Shown: positions 5,493 through 6,070 of the stretch, in pieces
Layout: each line of letters begins with the position of its first letter
Numbering within the stretch: position 1 is the first letter of the stretch
Source of the DNA: Mycobacterium sp.
GTDB lineage: Bacteria > Actinomycetota > Actinomycetes > Mycobacteriales > Mycobacteriaceae
Reading direction: 5' to 3'
NCBI GenBank assembly: GCA_018500005.2
Contig: JAHBAP020000237.1
Span: forward strand, 1 to 6,070
DNA: 6,070 nt
The notes under the pieces: model-generated
Seen by the model: only the letters and a program-made list of their open reading frames with translations
What the model was told of the DNA's origin: nothing
Databases searched by the model: none
Translations under genes and position numbers: made by a program

Positions 5493-5975
5493 GTGCAACG
5501 GCAACGTCTGATCATCGGTGTCAGCGGCTCGAGTGCCCCGCACCTTGCCTTCGCGACGCTGAAGGCGCTGCATAACCATCCTGAAATCGAGACTCACCTC
5601 GTCGTCTCCACAGGCGCCGACAAGACGATCGAGTTCGAAATGGGCGCCAGCCGAGGTGATTTCGAAGAGCTTGCCGACGTGGTGTACGACCCGGGGGATT
5701 TCGGCGCGGCGATTTCCTCGGGATCGTTTCGCACGATCGGCATGGCGGTGGTGCCGTGTTCGATGAAGACGTTGGCCACGATCGCCACCGGAACCGTCAG
5801 TGACTTGCTGACCCGAGCCGCCGACGTGTGTCTCAAGGAGCGGCGCCGACTGGTGCTGGTTCCGAGGGAAACCCCGTTGAGCCTCATCCACATTCGCAAC
5901 ATGGAGACCGTCACCCTCGCCGGAGGAACGGTCATGCCACCGGCCCCGGCCTTCTACCACCAACCCCAAACCTGA
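5493..5975 (+). CDS. UbiX/Pad1-type flavin prenyltransferase, C-terminally short
   Basis: This 160-residue protein should transfer a dimethylallyl group to FMN to make the prenyl-FMN cofactor of the UbiD enzyme encoded two genes upstream. GTG 5493 is the first possible start after an in-frame stop at 5460 and lies 7 bases after the SRPBCC stop. The nearest purine-rich sequence (GAAGG at 5487-5491) is unusually close. Visible family motifs are GVSGSS near residues 9-14, VPCSMKTLA (87-95), LTRAADVCLKERR (106-118), RETPL (125-129) and MPPAPAFY (148-155). R108, E126 and Y155 keep the exact spacing of R122, E140 and Y169 in Pseudomonas UbiX. The usual C-terminal helix after PQT, about 25-35 residues including the phosphate-binding arginine (R185 there), is absent because a TGA follows at 5973. 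The N-terminal loop also differs from the common GASG form. Confidence 0.85.
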   Translation: MQRQRLIIGVSGSSAPHLAFATLKALHNHPEIETHLVVSTGADKTIEFEMGASRGDFEELADVVYDPGDFGAAISSGSFRTIGMAVVPCSMKTLATIATGTVSDLLTRAADVCLKERRRLVLVPRETPLSLIHIRNMETVTLAGGTVMPPAPAFYHQPQT

Positions 5976-6011
5976 CCCATCCCGGTGAGTCCGGAGACTG
6001 CGTTGTTTGAA

Positions 6012-6070
6012 TCACCCCGCCATGGTTGGGGTGCGTCTGTGATCGTAGTGGAGCTTCTCGGCGGCCTCGG
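6012..6070 (-). CDS. Possible C-terminal tail of an unidentified gene entering from the right
   Basis: Read from the right edge on the minus strand, 18 codons (EAAEKLHYDHRRTPTMAG) lead to a TGA at 6014-6012. The composition is protein-like and the position, convergent with the operon, is reasonable for a gene end. The stretch is too short to identify. The plus strand is also open in one frame here, so this may be chance. Confidence 0.25.
   Translation of the reverse strand, partial: EAAEKLHYDHRRTPTMAG
6013..6033. terminator. Small hairpin after the UbiX-type gene
   Basis: CACCCC (6013-6018) and GGGGTG (6028-6033) pair around a 9-nt loop that itself contains the palindrome CCATGG. It starts 37 bases after the UbiX stop and could end the operon transcript, though no T-run follows. 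It also lies within the possible minus-strand gene tail described separately. Confidence 0.35.

Noticed and set aside
5973..6011. Frameshift that would restore a full UbiX C-terminus
   Set aside because: The two other frames after the stop do not give a convincing family helix; the weak likeness in the +2 frame is not enough to call a pseudogene.

Overview
The window looks like chromosomal DNA of a GC-rich actinobacterium, most likely Mycobacterium/Mycolicibacterium or a close relative. The evidence is GC-rich codon use, GTG starts, a mycobacterial-style MazEF module, a probable leaderless mRNA start with a TANNNT -10 box, and a PucR-family regulator with the N-terminal domain common in mycobacterial members. 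The genus is inferred from protein style and not proven.

Layout. (1) Bases 1-687 hold the 3' part of an ArsO-like flavin-containing monooxygenase that is cut by the window edge. (2) Bases 688-1037 are a gene-free stretch with a perfect 12-bp palindrome, a perfect 14-bp inverted repeat, and a series of TTCC cores spaced exactly 21 bp apart. This series is best explained as the abutted ends of a lost IS21-like element. (3) Bases 1038-1564 encode a translationally coupled type II antitoxin-toxin pair of the MazE/MazF (CcdB/PemK-fold) kind. (4) Bases 1565-2091 are about 530 bp of non-coding sequence. It ends with a duplicated 15-bp TTGACA-containing element, two small dyads and a likely leaderless promoter. 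(5) Bases 2092-3279 encode a PucR/CdaR-type transcription regulator. (6) Bases 3280-3425 are a short leader packed with three perfect inverted repeats. (7) Bases 3426-5975 are a tight three-gene operon: UbiD-family decarboxylase, small SRPBCC-fold protein (ATGA overlap), and UbiX/Pad1-type flavin prenyltransferase (7-nt gap). (8) Bases 5976-6070 hold a hairpin and possibly the tail of a minus-strand gene entering from the right.

Functional reading. UbiX makes prenylated FMN and UbiD uses it to decarboxylate, reversibly in some members, an aromatic, heteroaromatic or alpha,beta-unsaturated acid. The SRPBCC protein sits where other UbiD operons carry a small accessory subunit and may bind the substrate or product. 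The PucR-type regulator just upstream is the natural candidate to control the operon through the dyads between the two. The substrate cannot be read from the sequence. The least ordinary parts are the UbiD-SRPBCC-UbiX arrangement, the unusually short UbiX C-terminus, and the 21-bp periodic repeat block beside the toxin-antitoxin module.
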